From positions 169,307-233,306 of the forward strand of contig NZ_RHOO01000002.1 in NCBI RefSeq assembly GCF_003946555.1: 64,000 bases of DNA, given 5' to 3'. Below, one piece after another: positions 1 through 9,165 of this stretch. This stretch comes from Companilactobacillus hulinensis. Lineage in GTDB: Bacteria; Bacillota; Bacilli; Lactobacillales; Lactobacillaceae. The notes under the pieces are model-generated. The model saw nothing but the letters and a program-made list of their open reading frames with translations, was not told where the DNA came from and made no database searches. A program made the translations under genes and the position numbers. Position 1 is the first letter of the stretch. Each line of letters begins with the position of its first letter.

Positions 1-67
1 CGAATATATGACTGAAAATCATGTTTTGGATGGGATGCCTGATGAAAATCAGCTCTCTCTCTTTTAG
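1..67 (+). CDS. polC: DNA polymerase III PolC-type, C-terminal end (partial)
   Basis: Only the last 21 codons are inside the window, read in frame from base 2 to the TAG at 65-67. The tail ends HVLDGMPDENQLSLF, which is the very conserved C-terminus of Gram-positive PolC, the replicative polymerase alpha subunit with built-in exonuclease. In lactobacilli polC directly precedes rimP-nusA-infB, the arrangement seen here. Truncated by the window edge, not by mutation. Confidence 0.85.
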   Translation, partial: EYMTENHVLDGMPDENQLSLF

Positions 68-137
68 CCTCAAGCGTTAGAGGTTGCTTTAAATGTCAAT
101 ATATGTTAAATTAACTACTAGTTAATTATTGATTAAT

Positions 138-164
138 GAGTGAGCAGAGATGCTCACTCTTTTT
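138..164 (+). terminator. Rho-independent terminator between polC and rimP
   Basis: Nine-base-pair stem GAGTGAGCA/TGCTCACTC (138-146 with 151-159), four-base loop, then a run of five T. It ends only about 15 bases before the rimP Shine-Dalgarno. Transcription of rimP must therefore either read through it or start in the short stretch after polC. Confidence 0.85.
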
Positions 165-191
165 ATTGCCGATTACTTTGGAGGAGAATTT

Positions 192-659
192 TTGAATACA
201 AAAATTGATGAATTAAAAGCCATCTTACAGCCTGTTTTGGATAAGCATGATTTCTTTCTAGTCGACCTAGAATTTGTTCATGAACGTGGAGATTGGTATT
301 TACGTGTATATGCTGATAAAAAAGGCGGCATCAGTATTGATGATTGTGCTGTTATCAGTGAAGAATATGGTGAAAAGTTGGATGAACTTGATCCAATCGA
401 GCCAGCATATTACTTAGAGGTATCTTCGCCAGGTGCTGAGAGACCAATTGAGAATGATGAAAGTCTTTCAAACTACGAGGGTGCATACGTAAATGTTTCC
501 TTATACCAAAAACAAGACGGTGACAAAGTTTTCGAAGGAACAATGACTGAAGTAACCGATGCACAAATCACTTTAAACATAAAAGTTAAGAATCTTAAAA
601 AGACAATCGTTATTGATAGAGATAAAATTGCTAAGATTCGTTTAGCCATAGAATTCTAG
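192..659 (+). CDS. rimP: Ribosome maturation factor RimP
   Basis: RimP helps mature the 30S subunit. The 155-residue product has the family's N-terminal domain (DFFLVDLEFV, WYLRVYADKKGGI) and the conserved YYLEVSSPGAERPI segment leading into the C-terminal SH3-like domain, and has normal family length. I chose the TTG at 192: GGAGGAG lies at 180-186, the N-terminus then matches the family, and the upstream in-frame ATG at 150 sits inside the terminator hairpin. First gene of the rimP-nusA-rnpM-L7Ae-infB-rbfA operon. Confidence 0.93.
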   Translation: MNTKIDELKAILQPVLDKHDFFLVDLEFVHERGDWYLRVYADKKGGISIDDCAVISEEYGEKLDELDPIEPAYYLEVSSPGAERPIENDESLSNYEGAYVNVSLYQKQDGDKVFEGTMTEVTDAQITLNIKVKNLKKTIVIDRDKIAKIRLAIEF

Positions 660-682
660 AGAATTCGTCGAAGGAGAATAAC

Positions 683-1858
683 ATGAGTAAAGAAATGGTT
701 GACGCACTTGATGCGTTAGAAACTGAAAAAGGTATCAAAAAAGAATATGTTATTGAATCATTGGAGGCAGCTCTTGTTGCAGCCTATAAGCGTAATTACA
801 ATCAAGCTCAAAACGTTGAGGTTGAATTTGACGCAAAAAAGGGTAATATACATGTTTATGCAGTTAAAGAAGTTGTTGACGAAGTCGTTGATGACAGACT
901 AGAAATTACTCTTGATGATGCTTCTAAGAAGAGCAAAGGTTATGAACTTGGTGACCATGTTCGTGAAGAAGTAACACCTAAAGACTTCGGTAGAATTGCG
1001 GCACAAACTGCTAAACAAGTAATTATGCAACGTGTTCGTGAAGCCGAACGTGATATCATTTATAATGAGTACAGTCAATATGAACACGAAATCATTCAAG
1101 GTATCGTTGAACGAAGTGATAGTAGATTTGTATACATCAACTTTGGTAAGATTGAAGCTGTTATGGCTAAGTCTGACCAAATGCCAGGAGAAACATACAA
1201 TTCTCGTGATAGAATTCGTGTGTATGTTACAAAGGTTGAGAACGCTACTAAGGGTCCTCAAGTCTTCGTATCAAGAACCGATCCAGGTTTGGTTAAGAGA
1301 TTATTTGAACAAGAGGTTCCAGAAATATATGATGGAACTGTCGAAATCGTTTCTATTGCTCGTGAAGCGGGTGACAGAACTAAGATTGCTGTTAAATCAG
1401 ATAATCCAGATATTGACCCAGTTGGTACATGTGTTGGACCTAAGGGTTCACGTGTTCAAGCTGTTGTTGATGAATTAAACGGTGAAAACATTGATGTTGT
1501 GCCTTATGTTGATGATCCAATCGACTTTATCGCTAATGCATTGAACCCAGCAGAAGTTATTGCTGTTCAATTCGACGATACTGATAAAAAACAATGTATT
1601 GTTATTGTTCCTGATTATCACTTGTCATTGGCAATTGGTAAAAAGGGTCAAAATGCACGTTTAGCTGCTAAATTAACTGGATATAAAATTGATATTAAAC
1701 CTGAATCACAGGTTGAATTTGTTGATGATAACGACCAAGATGTACCTGTAGATGATATTGAGAAAAAATTAGATGAAGAAAAGTCTAAAGAAGATACACC
1801 TAAGACAGATACAACTCCAGAAACTGACTCAGATACAGATTCAGATTCACAAGATTAA
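683..1858 (+). CDS. nusA: Transcription termination/antitermination factor NusA
   Basis: The 391-residue NusA binds RNA polymerase and nascent RNA. Visible in order: N-terminal RNAP-binding domain (SKEMVDALDALETEKGI), S1 domain around residues 130-200 (IQGIVERSDSRFVYINFG), then two KH domains (GTCVGPKGSRVQAVVDEL and SLAIGKKGQNARLAAKLTG). The last 40 residues are an acidic D/E/T/S-rich tail, as in other Firmicutes, which lack the extra C-terminal repeats of the E. coli protein. Good Shine-Dalgarno (AAGGAG) before ATG 683; cotranscribed with rimP. Confidence 0.97.
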   Translation: MSKEMVDALDALETEKGIKKEYVIESLEAALVAAYKRNYNQAQNVEVEFDAKKGNIHVYAVKEVVDEVVDDRLEITLDDASKKSKGYELGDHVREEVTPKDFGRIAAQTAKQVIMQRVREAERDIIYNEYSQYEHEIIQGIVERSDSRFVYINFGKIEAVMAKSDQMPGETYNSRDRIRVYVTKVENATKGPQVFVSRTDPGLVKRLFEQEVPEIYDGTVEIVSIAREAGDRTKIAVKSDNPDIDPVGTCVGPKGSRVQAVVDELNGENIDVVPYVDDPIDFIANALNPAEVIAVQFDDTDKKQCIVIVPDYHLSLAIGKKGQNARLAAKLTGYKIDIKPESQVEFVDDNDQDVPVDDIEKKLDEEKSKEDTPKTDTTPETDSDTDSDSQD

Positions 1859-1871
1859 GGGGGTGATGGGT

Positions 1872-2180
1872 TTGGCAACGCGTAAGATACCCATGAGAAA
1901 AGATGTTCTAACTAACAAGATGTACCCTAAAAGAGAAATGGTTAGAATTGTAAAAGATAAAGAAGGTACTATTTCCATTGACCCAACTGGCAAGAAGTCT
2001 GGACGTGGTGCTTATGTAGGGCTAGATCCTGATGCCGTGAAAGAAGCAAAATCCAAGAAAGTATTGGATAAAGTTTTCTCACACTCAGTTTCAGAAGATT
2101 TTTATGATGAATTATTCGAATTCGTAGACCATCAAAAAGCCAGAATGGATCTATTCGGAGATTTGGGTAAGAAACATTGA
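1872..2180 (+). CDS. rnpM: RNase P modulator RnpM (YlxR family)
   Basis: Small basic RNA-binding protein of the YlxR fold, shown in Bacillus to modulate RNase P. Signature elements: RKIPMRKDVLTNKMYPKREM at the N-terminus and DPTGKKSGRGAYVGLDPDAV in the middle. About 102 residues. An in-frame ATG at 1866 is only two bases from the AAGGGGGTGAT Shine-Dalgarno (1857-1867), so the TTG at 1872, with eight-base spacing, is the better start. It is embedded between nusA and the L7Ae-like gene, as in most Firmicutes. Confidence 0.9.
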   Translation: MATRKIPMRKDVLTNKMYPKREMVRIVKDKEGTISIDPTGKKSGRGAYVGLDPDAVKEAKSKKVLDKVFSHSVSEDFYDELFEFVDHQKARMDLFGDLGKKH

Positions 2181-2476
2181 AAGATGCATTTCTAAATTTT
2201 TTGGGTATAGCTCTGCGTGCTGGAAAAATGATTAGTGGTACAGAATTAACCTTGCAGGGGATTCGAAATCAGAGCGTTAAATTAGTAATAATGGCAAGTG
2301 ATTGCAGTGATCGTACAAAAAAGGATTTGACTAATAAGACTGATTCTTATAATGTGCCGTTAATTGATAACTTCACAAGTCAAGAACTAAAAAGATCAAT
2401 CGGTAAAGAACGTAAGGTTATCGGTATTACGGATCTTGGAATTGCTAGAAGGTTAATTGAAATTATGGAAAATTAA
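2177..2476 (+). CDS. L7Ae-family ribosomal protein (YlxQ/RplGA-like)
   Basis: 99-residue L7Ae/L30e/Gadd45-family protein that binds kink-turn [26 protein letters not shown] and [16 protein letters not shown] are the typical first helix/strand motifs of bacterial YlxQ. It starts at TTG 2177, overlapping the rnpM stop by four bases, so it is translationally coupled. Nonessential in B. subtilis; thought to associate with ribosomes or RNase P-type RNAs. Confidence 0.9.
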   Translation: MKDAFLNFLGIALRAGKMISGTELTLQGIRNQSVKLVIMASDCSDRTKKDLTNKTDSYNVPLIDNFTSQELKRSIGKERKVIGITDLGIARRLIEIMEN

Positions 2477-2489
2477 GGAGAGTGATAGG

Positions 2490-5459
2490 ATGGCCAAAAA
2501 ACGAATCTATACTATTGCAAAAGAAAATAGTGTTGAAAACCAGGTTGTATTAGATGCCGCTGCCAAATTAGGTATCGATGTTAAAAATCACATGTCATCA
2601 GTTGATGAGACAAGTGAAAAGAAGATTGTAGGTAGTCTAAAGGGTGGTAAACCAGCTGCAAAGCCAGTTTCAAAACCTGCTGCCAAACCAGCTTCAAATA
2701 ATACATCAAGTAATACTGCTCCAAAAGGAAATACTAGTGAGAATCATCAACAAAGTGGTGATCACAAAACTAAGATCAAAATTACTGCTGTAAGAAGAGA
2801 TCCAAACAAGAATAAGGGTCACTTTGATCGTAATAACCATAATCGTAACAATAGTAACGGTAATGGTAACGGAAACAGTAACTATCGTGGAAACAATAAT
2901 AATAACCACAATGGAAACCGTAACAACAGCTCTGCATCAAACACTGCAAACCGTCCAAATGGAAACAGTAATTACAGAGGCAACAACAATAGTAGTAATA
3001 CTACTAACAACGGTAACCGTCCTGGTAATAGCAATAATGGGAACAATCGTCCAAACGATAATCGTAGCAACAACAATCGTAATGACAATAGAAATAACAG
3101 TTCTCAAAACCGTGATCGTCGTAACAATGGCAGTGTTAGACGTGATCGTCCACAAACATCACAAGCACCAAGACCTAGACAAAGCGCTGGTAATAAGTAT
3201 CTAGAGCAATTTAAGACAAATATCCAAGAGGCTAGTCGTACGCCTTCCCGTCCTAGAAACAATCGTAATAACCATAATGCAAGTAACGGTAGTCGTCCAA
3301 ACGAAAACCGTAACAACAATAGCAACCATTCTAGCGCAAACCGTAATAGTAATAACCGTCCTAATAACAATAATAGTAACGGTCGTTACAATAACAATAA
3401 CCACAATAGTAATAACAATAATAATGCTAATAACAGAAACAATAACAACCCAAGCAGAAGACCAGCAGCACAAAACACTGCTAAGGAAACTGCAAAGGTA
3501 AATGTTTCTCCAGCAAGCGTTGAAGTTCCAAAGCCAGAATACAAGAAGACAAAGCCAACGAATAACAATCGTGACTTTGGCCACAAGCAAAATCTAGCTA
3601 ATCCTTTCGGTAGTCGTAAGAAGAAGAAGGAAAGAAAGAGACAACAACGTCAAAGAACTGAACCAAAGAAGCCAATGCCACAAAGAAAAGATCGTCCATT
3701 ACCAAAGACACTTGTATATACTGTCGGTATGAATGCTCAGGATATTGGTAAATTGATTCACCGTGAGCCAGCTGAAATTGTTAAGAAGTTGTTCATGCTT
3801 GGTATTATGATCAACCAAAACCAATCATTGGATAAAGATGCAATTGAATTATTAGCTACTGATTACGGTATTGAATCAGAAGAAAAGGTTCAAGAAGATA
3901 TTGCTGATATCGATCAATACTTCGATGCTGAAACAACAAATAAAGAGAACTTGGTACCTCGTCCTCCAGTTGTTACTATCATGGGACACGTTGATCATGG
4001 TAAGACAACATTGCTTGATCACTTGAGACATACTCACGTTACAGCTGGTGAAGCTGGTGGTATTACTCAACATATTGGTGCTTATCAAGTTAGATTGAAC
4101 GATCGTTTGATCACATTCCTTGATACTCCAGGACACGCTGCCTTTACTAATATGCGTGCTCGTGGTGCTGATATTACTGATATTGTTATCCTAGTTGTAG
4201 CTGCTGATGATGGTGTTATGCCACAGACAATCGAAGCTATCAACCATGCTAAAGCTGCTAATGATCCAATCATCGTTGCGGTTAACAAGATTGATAAACC
4301 AGGTGCAAATCCACAACATGTTATCGAACAATTGATGGAATATGAGCTTGTTCCTGAAGATTATGGTGGGGATACTATCTTTGTTAATATTTCTGCTAAA
4401 GTCGGAACAAACATTGATCAATTACTTGAAATGATTCTTCTTCAAGCTGATGTTATGGAATTGAAAGCAAATCCTAAACAAAAAGCTGTCGGTACTGTTA
4501 TCGAAGCTAAGCTTGATAAAGGCCGTGGACCTGTTGCATCACTATTGGTACAACAAGGTACACTTCATGTTGGAGATCCAATTGTTGTTGGTAACACATA
4601 TGGACGTGTTAGAACTATGACAAACTATAACGGTAAAGAAGTTAAGAAGGCATTGCCTTCTCAACCTATTGAAGTTACTGGTTTGAATGATGTTCCAGAA
4701 TCAGCTGATAAGTTCGTTGTCTTTGACGATGAGAAGACAGCTCGTGCAGCTGGTGAAGAACGTGCTAGTCGTGCTCTTCAAATCGAACGTCAAAACACTA
4801 ACCCTGTTACACTTGATAACTTGTTCGAGACAATGAAAGAAGGAGAACTTAAGACTGTCGACGTTATTATTAAAGCCGATGTTCAAGGTTCTGCCGAAGC
4901 TATTGCCGGAAGTTTGAAGAAGATTGAAGTTAAGGGTGTTCGTGTAAACATTATTCATTCTGCCGTTGGTGCAATTACTGAAAGTGATGTTAACCTTGCT
5001 GCTGCAAGTAGTGCCATCATTATCGGATTCAATGTACGCCCAACTGCTCAAGCACGTGTACAAGCTAAAGATGAAAATGTTGATATTCGTCTACACAGAG
5101 TTATCTATAAGGCTATTGATGAAATTGAAGCAGCCATGAAGGGTATGCTAGAACCAGTTTACGAAGAAAAGATCACAGGTAACTTAACAGTTCGTGAAAC
5201 ATACAATGTTTCTAAGATTGGTACAATTGCCGGATGTCTTGTAAATAATGGTAGCATCACTCGTGATAGTGGAGTTCGTCTAATTAGAGACGGTATCGTA
5301 GTCTATGAAGGCAAGCTCGCTTCACTTAAACGTTTCAAGGACGACGTCAAAGAAGTTAAGTCAGGATTCGAATGTGGTATCACAATTGAAAACTACAATG
5401 ACATTAAGATTGGCGACGAAGTTGAAGCCTATGTGATGGAAGAAGTTCCAGTCAAATAG
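2490..5459 (+). CDS. infB: Translation initiation factor IF-2
   Basis: The 989-residue GTPase delivers fMet-tRNA to the 30S subunit. Start is ATG 2490 behind AAGGAG (2474-2479). The first ~50 residues form the conserved IF2 N-terminal domain ([20 protein letters not shown]). Residues ~95-370 are an extreme Asn/Arg/Gly/Ser low-complexity tract, then a basic stretch ([15 protein letters not shown]). The G domain starts near residue 493 with [17 protein letters not shown] and NKIDKP, followed by domains II, III and C2 (fMet-tRNA binding). Core domains are normal; the linker is unusually long and biased. Confidence 0.97.
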   Translation: MAKKRIYTIAKENSVENQVVLDAAAKLGIDVKNHMSSVDETSEKKIVGSLKGGKPAAKPVSKPAAKPASNNTSSNTAPKGNTSENHQQSGDHKTKIKITAVRRDPNKNKGHFDRNNHNRNNSNGNGNGNSNYRGNNNNNHNGNRNNSSASNTANRPNGNSNYRGNNNSSNTTNNGNRPGNSNNGNNRPNDNRSNNNRNDNRNNSSQNRDRRNNGSVRRDRPQTSQAPRPRQSAGNKYLEQFKTNIQEASRTPSRPRNNRNNHNASNGSRPNENRNNNSNHSSANRNSNNRPNNNNSNGRYNNNNHNSNNNNNANNRNNNNPSRRPAAQNTAKETAKVNVSPASVEVPKPEYKKTKPTNNNRDFGHKQNLANPFGSRKKKKERKRQQRQRTEPKKPMPQRKDRPLPKTLVYTVGMNAQDIGKLIHREPAEIVKKLFMLGIMINQNQSLDKDAIELLATDYGIESEEKVQEDIADIDQYFDAETTNKENLVPRPPVVTIMGHVDHGKTTLLDHLRHTHVTAGEAGGITQHIGAYQVRLNDRLITFLDTPGHAAFTNMRARGADITDIVILVVAADDGVMPQTIEAINHAKAANDPIIVAVNKIDKPGANPQHVIEQLMEYELVPEDYGGDTIFVNISAKVGTNIDQLLEMILLQADVMELKANPKQKAVGTVIEAKLDKGRGPVASLLVQQGTLHVGDPIVVGNTYGRVRTMTNYNGKEVKKALPSQPIEVTGLNDVPESADKFVVFDDEKTARAAGEERASRALQIERQNTNPVTLDNLFETMKEGELKTVDVIIKADVQGSAEAIAGSLKKIEVKGVRVNIIHSAVGAITESDVNLAAASSAIIIGFNVRPTAQARVQAKDENVDIRLHRVIYKAIDEIEAAMKGMLEPVYEEKITGNLTVRETYNVSKIGTIAGCLVNNGSITRDSGVRLIRDGIVVYEGKLASLKRFKDDVKEVKSGFECGITIENYNDIKIGDEVEAYVMEEVPVK

Positions 5460-5470
5460 GAGATGAAAAT

Positions 5471-5830
5471 ATGGTAAAACATAGAATCGGACGTGTAGAA
5501 CAAGAGATTCAAAAAGAAGTAAATGATATTCTGTTAAAACGTGTACGTGATCCTCGTGTACAAGGCGTTACAGTTACTGGAATTGAAATGACAGGCGACC
5601 TACAATCAGCCACGATTTATTACAGCATTCTATCTGAAAAAGCTAGTGATGTTGAAAAGACCCAAGCAGGATTGGATAAGGCCAAGGGATTAATTCGCAA
5701 AGAGTTAGCTCCTCGCTTGACACTCTACAAGATTCCAGAATTGGAATTCAAGCAGGATAAATCTATCCAATACGGAGAGAAGATTGACCGCTTGATTGCT
5801 AAGTTGCACCAGGATGAAGCGAATAGATAG
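5471..5830 (+). CDS. rbfA: Ribosome-binding factor A
   Basis: 119-residue KH-like 30S maturation factor. The N-terminus HRIGRVEQEIQKEVNDILLK and the segment DPRVQGVTVTGIEMTGDLQS are diagnostic, and length matches the family. It starts 11 bases after infB behind an AGGAGATG ribosome-binding site and is the last gene before the structured intergenic region and terminator that separate it from truB. Confidence 0.96.
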   Translation: MVKHRIGRVEQEIQKEVNDILLKRVRDPRVQGVTVTGIEMTGDLQSATIYYSILSEKASDVEKTQAGLDKAKGLIRKELAPRLTLYKIPELEFKQDKSIQYGEKIDRLIAKLHQDEANR

Positions 5831-5833
5831 AGG

Positions 5834-5940
5834 GTTGAAGAAGCCGGTAGATTTTGAGCATTAGTCGCATTTTACGAGTTGCACACGTAGTGGGCGACTT
5901 GGAAAATGTAGCTAAGCGCAGAAATCTGGCTTCTGCAACT
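5834..5940 (+). ncRNA. Large imperfect hairpin element between rbfA and truB
   Basis: Outer arms 5834-5854 and 5922-5939 pair over about 17 bp (GTTG, AGAAGCC and AGATTT with AAATCT, GGCTTCT and CAAC). An inner stem pairs CATTTT-x-C-x-AGT-x-GC (around 5868-5882) with the GCGACTTGGAAAATG region (5894-5908). A competing 9-bp perfect pairing exists between CGAGTTGCA (5875-5883) and TGCAACTCG (5934-5942), excluding the outer stem. No ORF. Could be a leader, a processed RNA or a palindromic repeat; no known family recognised. Confidence 0.45.
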
Positions 5941-5946
5941 CGTTTA

Positions 5947-5979
5947 GGCCCAGCAAGTAAAATTGCTGAGCCTTTTTCT
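5947..5979 (+). terminator. Rho-independent terminator after rbfA
   Basis: Ten-position stem GGCCCAGCAA/TTGCTGAGCC with one mismatch (5947-5956 with 5963-5972), six-base loop and five T. Ends the rimP-rbfA operon. Confidence 0.85.
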
Positions 5980-6073
5980 ATACAATCTCAAAAAAATGAT
6001 TGTTAAACTATTTAAATAACTAGTAGAATAGTCCTTGATATGTTTTAGAAATTAATTGAATTTGGAGATTGAA

Positions 6074-6982
6074 ATGAACGGAGTAATTCCTCTAAATAAA
6101 GAAATCGGAATGACAAGTTCTGATTATGTATATAAATTGCGCAAGATTCTTCACACGAAGAAAATCGGTCACACCGGCACACTGGACCCATTAGTTGATG
6201 GAGTTCTACCAATATGTGTCGGTCAATCAACAAAATTAGTCAACCGCTTGACTGGTTCACCTAAGGAATATGAAGGCGAGATCACTCTTGGTAAATCTAC
6301 GACCACTGAGGACCGTGAAGGGGATGTAGTTAAGGAAGTTAAACTTTCAAAGCCTTTTGAAGATTCAGAGTTGAAGACAACATTTGAAAAAATGATTGGT
6401 GAGCTGACACAGATTCCACCAATGTATTCTGCGGTCAAAGTTAATGGTAAAAAGTTATATGAATATGCACGTGCTGGAATCGAGGTTGAACGTCCAGAGC
6501 GACATATTAATATTTATGATTTCTACATGATGGGTGAACCTGAATTTGATGAAGAATCAGGTACTCAAAAGCTCAGATTCCATGTGAAATGTTCAAAGGG
6601 GACTTACGTCCGAACACTTGCAGTTGAATTCGGCGAGTTACTCGGAGTTCCTTCATTCATGTCACAACTAACTAGGACTGAGAGTGCTGGATTCAATATC
6701 AGTGAGACTTATAAGTTGGCGGACATCAGAAAAATGATGGACGAAGATAATCATGAATTCTTGAAGAGTACCGATGAGGTATTGTCATACATGCAAGCAC
6801 ATGAATTGACTGATGAAGAGTGGGAAGTTCGTGTACTACATGGCGGTTTCTTGGATTTAAAGAATTATGATCACAAGCAAAACTTGCGTGTCACTAGGGA
6901 TAATGTAACTAAGGCAATTTATAAATATAATGATGAACGTCAATTATGGATTCCAGATACAATGTTACTGAATAATGATTAG
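6074..6982 (+). CDS. truB: tRNA pseudouridine-55 synthase TruB
   Basis: 302-residue enzyme making pseudouridine 55 in the T-loop of tRNAs. Motif GHTGTLDPLVDGVLP carries the catalytic Asp; YSAVKVNGKKLYEYAR and KCSKGTYVRTL are the other TruB signatures, and a short PUA-like C-terminus follows. ATG 6074 is preceded by GGAG with six-base spacing; the six extra in-frame upstream codons have no ribosome-binding site. Coupled to ribF 12 bases downstream. Confidence 0.95.
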   Translation: MNGVIPLNKEIGMTSSDYVYKLRKILHTKKIGHTGTLDPLVDGVLPICVGQSTKLVNRLTGSPKEYEGEITLGKSTTTEDREGDVVKEVKLSKPFEDSELKTTFEKMIGELTQIPPMYSAVKVNGKKLYEYARAGIEVERPERHINIYDFYMMGEPEFDEESGTQKLRFHVKCSKGTYVRTLAVEFGELLGVPSFMSQLTRTESAGFNISETYKLADIRKMMDEDNHEFLKSTDEVLSYMQAHELTDEEWEVRVLHGGFLDLKNYDHKQNLRVTRDNVTKAIYKYNDERQLWIPDTMLLNND

Positions 6983-6994
6983 GGGGATGAACTG

Positions 6995-7939
6995 ATGAAA
7001 ATATTAAATGTTAAGCATCCACTTAAAGATGACCAAATACCTGATTCCGATATAGTTTTGATTATGGGCTTTTTTGATGGTGTTCATCGTGGACACCAAA
7101 AAGTTATTCAGCGTGGAGTTGATTTGGCACATGAAAAAGGATTGAAATCAGTTCTACTGACCTTTGACAGGTCGCCACGTGAAATATACCAACATGAAAA
7201 TAATTATAAGTATATTTCAACTATGGATCGTAAAGCTGAGCTAGTGAACAAAATGGGTGTTGATGAATTGTACTTTGTTGAATTCACATCAGACTTTGCT
7301 AGTTTGCCACCACAAGAATTCGTGGACTATTACATGGTCAAAATTAGAGCTAAATATTTGGTGGCAGGCTTCGATTATACTTATGGTAAAAAGGATATAG
7401 CTAATATGCAGACACTGCCCAACTTTGCAAAAGACAAGTTCGAAGTAGTGACTGTTCCTGAACAGATGATCAATGGCGAAAAAATCGGTTCGAGTACTAT
7501 TAAGAAATTGATTCTATCAGATAGAGTTGATTATGCTAATGAATTATTGGGCTACAACTATCAGAATCAAGGACAGGTTGTACATGGGCTACAGAGAGGA
7601 CGTACGCTGGGTTATCCAACTGCTAATGTACATACCACTAAAGAGCAATTAAAGCCTTCTATCGGTGTATATGTGACTCGTATCGAGGTAGATGGTAAAT
7701 GGTACCCATCTATGACCTCGGTTGGCTATAATGTCACTTTTAAAGAGGACACTGGTGTGACTATCGAAACGAATATCTTTGACTTCGATGAAGATATCTA
7801 CGGGAAAGATGTTCGTGTAGAATGGCTTCATTACCTTCGTGGTGAGATCAAGTTTGATGGTGCAGATGCATTAGTTGAACAATTACATACTGATAAAGAG
7901 AATTCAATTAAGTATTTTAAAGAACATAATTTTGAATAA
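6995..7939 (+). CDS. ribF: Bifunctional riboflavin kinase/FAD synthetase
   Basis: 314 residues. N-terminal FMN adenylyltransferase domain with MGFFDGVHRGHQKVI (nucleotidyltransferase GxxDxxHxGH-type motif) and GSSTIKKLI; C-terminal flavokinase domain with GLQRGRTLGYPTANV. It converts riboflavin to FMN and FAD. Second gene of truB-ribF, the standard Firmicutes pair. Confidence 0.95.
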   Translation: MKILNVKHPLKDDQIPDSDIVLIMGFFDGVHRGHQKVIQRGVDLAHEKGLKSVLLTFDRSPREIYQHENNYKYISTMDRKAELVNKMGVDELYFVEFTSDFASLPPQEFVDYYMVKIRAKYLVAGFDYTYGKKDIANMQTLPNFAKDKFEVVTVPEQMINGEKIGSSTIKKLILSDRVDYANELLGYNYQNQGQVVHGLQRGRTLGYPTANVHTTKEQLKPSIGVYVTRIEVDGKWYPSMTSVGYNVTFKEDTGVTIETNIFDFDEDIYGKDVRVEWLHYLRGEIKFDGADALVEQLHTDKENSIKYFKEHNFE

Positions 7940-7956
7940 ATAGTTTACTTTTTGAT

Positions 7957-7990
7957 TTGAGAGTGTGAAATTAGCACTCTCTTTTATTTT
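7957..7990 (+). terminator. Terminator after ribF
   Basis: Stem GAGAGTG (7959-7965)/CACTCTC (7975-7981), nine-base loop, then TTTTATTTTT. Confidence 0.8.
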
Positions 7991-8023
7991 TGCTAATTTT
8001 TTAAATTTTCTGAGCGTCTGTAC

Positions 8024-8052
8024 TTGACACTATAGGGATAGATTGTTATATT
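8024..8052 (+). promoter_or_regulatory. SigA-type promoter of the hrcA-grpE-dnaK-dnaJ operon
   Basis: Perfect -35 TTGACA (8024-8029), 17-base spacer, -10 TATATT (8047-8052). The predicted transcription start, about 8059, falls immediately before the CIRCE operator. Confidence 0.85.
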
Positions 8053-8060
8053 TTACATTG

Positions 8061-8087
8061 TTAGCACTCCAATATGAATAGTGCTAA
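8061..8087 (+). promoter_or_regulatory. CIRCE operator (HrcA binding site)
   Basis: TTAGCACTC - nine bases - TAGTGCTAA, the canonical CIRCE inverted repeat with a single deviation (T instead of G at the first base of the right arm). It lies between promoter and hrcA start, so HrcA represses its own operon until heat shock. Confidence 0.92.
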
Positions 8088-8102
8088 AAGGAGGACGGTA
8101 TA

Positions 8103-9149
8103 ATGTTATCGGAACGTCAAGATGCAATCTTGAGAGAAGTCGTGCGCATTTTCACAGATACCGGCCAGCCGGTTGGTTCAAAAACATTGATGAACGCATT
8201 ACCATTTCATGTTAGTTCGGCAACCATCAGAAATGAGATGGCTGTACTGGAAGAAATAGGTTACTTAGAGAAGACTCATCTTTCTTCTGGACGTATTCCT
8301 TCCGCAATGGGATATCGTTATTATCTCGATAATTTGGTACAACCTACTACCGTACCGCAAGATATCGCTAAAAGAATTGATGAAGATTTTGGTCAAACGT
8401 ATCATCAAATTGATGACATTATTGAACAATCGGCTAAGATCTTATCTCATTTAACAAGTTACACTGCTATTACATTAGGACCTGAAAGCAGTCAGATATT
8501 ATTAACTGGATTTAGAATCGTTCCTTTGAATTCTCGTCAAATTATGGCGATCATTGTAACATCTGATAATAATGTTGAGAGTAACATTTATACAATTGAT
8601 GAAAATTTTGATACAGAGTTAATTGAGAAAATTGTTAGAGTTGTGAATGATAAGTTAGTTGGACAACCTTTGCCAAGAGTTATCCAATTGCTCCACAATG
8701 ATGTGCCTGCTATCTTGTCACAGTACATGTATTCTAACGAAGGATTGATTGATATGATCGATCAATTGTTTAAGAAGGCTGGATCAGAGAAGTATTTCGT
8801 TGATGGCCAATTGAACCTATTGAATTACGCCAACAATGAAGACTTGTCGGACGTACAATCTTTGTTCTCAATTATTAATCAGAGTACAGATTTGAAGAAA
8901 CTGTTAGATCCAAGTGATACTGATGATGGTATTAGGGTTCGGTTAGGTAGTGAGTTAGGATCTGATGCATTGAAGAATTACAGTATTATCACGGCAAATT
9001 ATGATGTTGGACATCATGGTAAAGGCGTGATTGCATTACTGGGACCAACAACAATGCATTATTCACAATTAATTGGTTTATTAGGTGAATTTAGACAAGA
9101 ATTGGCAAAACGATTGATTGACTATTATTCACGGTATGATGATTCTTGA
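8103..9149 (+). CDS. hrcA: Heat-inducible transcription repressor HrcA
   Basis: 348-residue repressor of class I heat-shock genes. N-terminal winged helix (LSERQDAILREVVRIFTDTG, GSKTL, SSATIRNEMAVLEEIGYLEK), HTHLSSGR-type linker, then the GAF-like dimerisation domain ending LGPTTMHYSQLIGLL. AAGGAGG precedes ATG 8103. First gene of the operon, directly behind CIRCE. Confidence 0.96.
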   Translation: MLSERQDAILREVVRIFTDTGQPVGSKTLMNALPFHVSSATIRNEMAVLEEIGYLEKTHLSSGRIPSAMGYRYYLDNLVQPTTVPQDIAKRIDEDFGQTYHQIDDIIEQSAKILSHLTSYTAITLGPESSQILLTGFRIVPLNSRQIMAIIVTSDNNVESNIYTIDENFDTELIEKIVRVVNDKLVGQPLPRVIQLLHNDVPAILSQYMYSNEGLIDMIDQLFKKAGSEKYFVDGQLNLLNYANNEDLSDVQSLFSIINQSTDLKKLLDPSDTDDGIRVRLGSELGSDALKNYSIITANYDVGHHGKGVIALLGPTTMHYSQLIGLLGEFRQELAKRLIDYYSRYDDS

Positions 9150-9165
9150 TATTTAGGAGGAAGTA

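Noticed and set aside
150..194. Upstream ATG of rimP at 150
   Set aside because: It lies in the loop of the polC terminator and lacks a ribosome-binding site; TTG 192 fits the family N-terminus.
2700..3600. Long open frames on both strands over the IF-2 linker
   Set aside because: They are Thr/Ile/Val or Leu repeats produced by reading the Asn-rich codons in other frames; no ribosome-binding sites.
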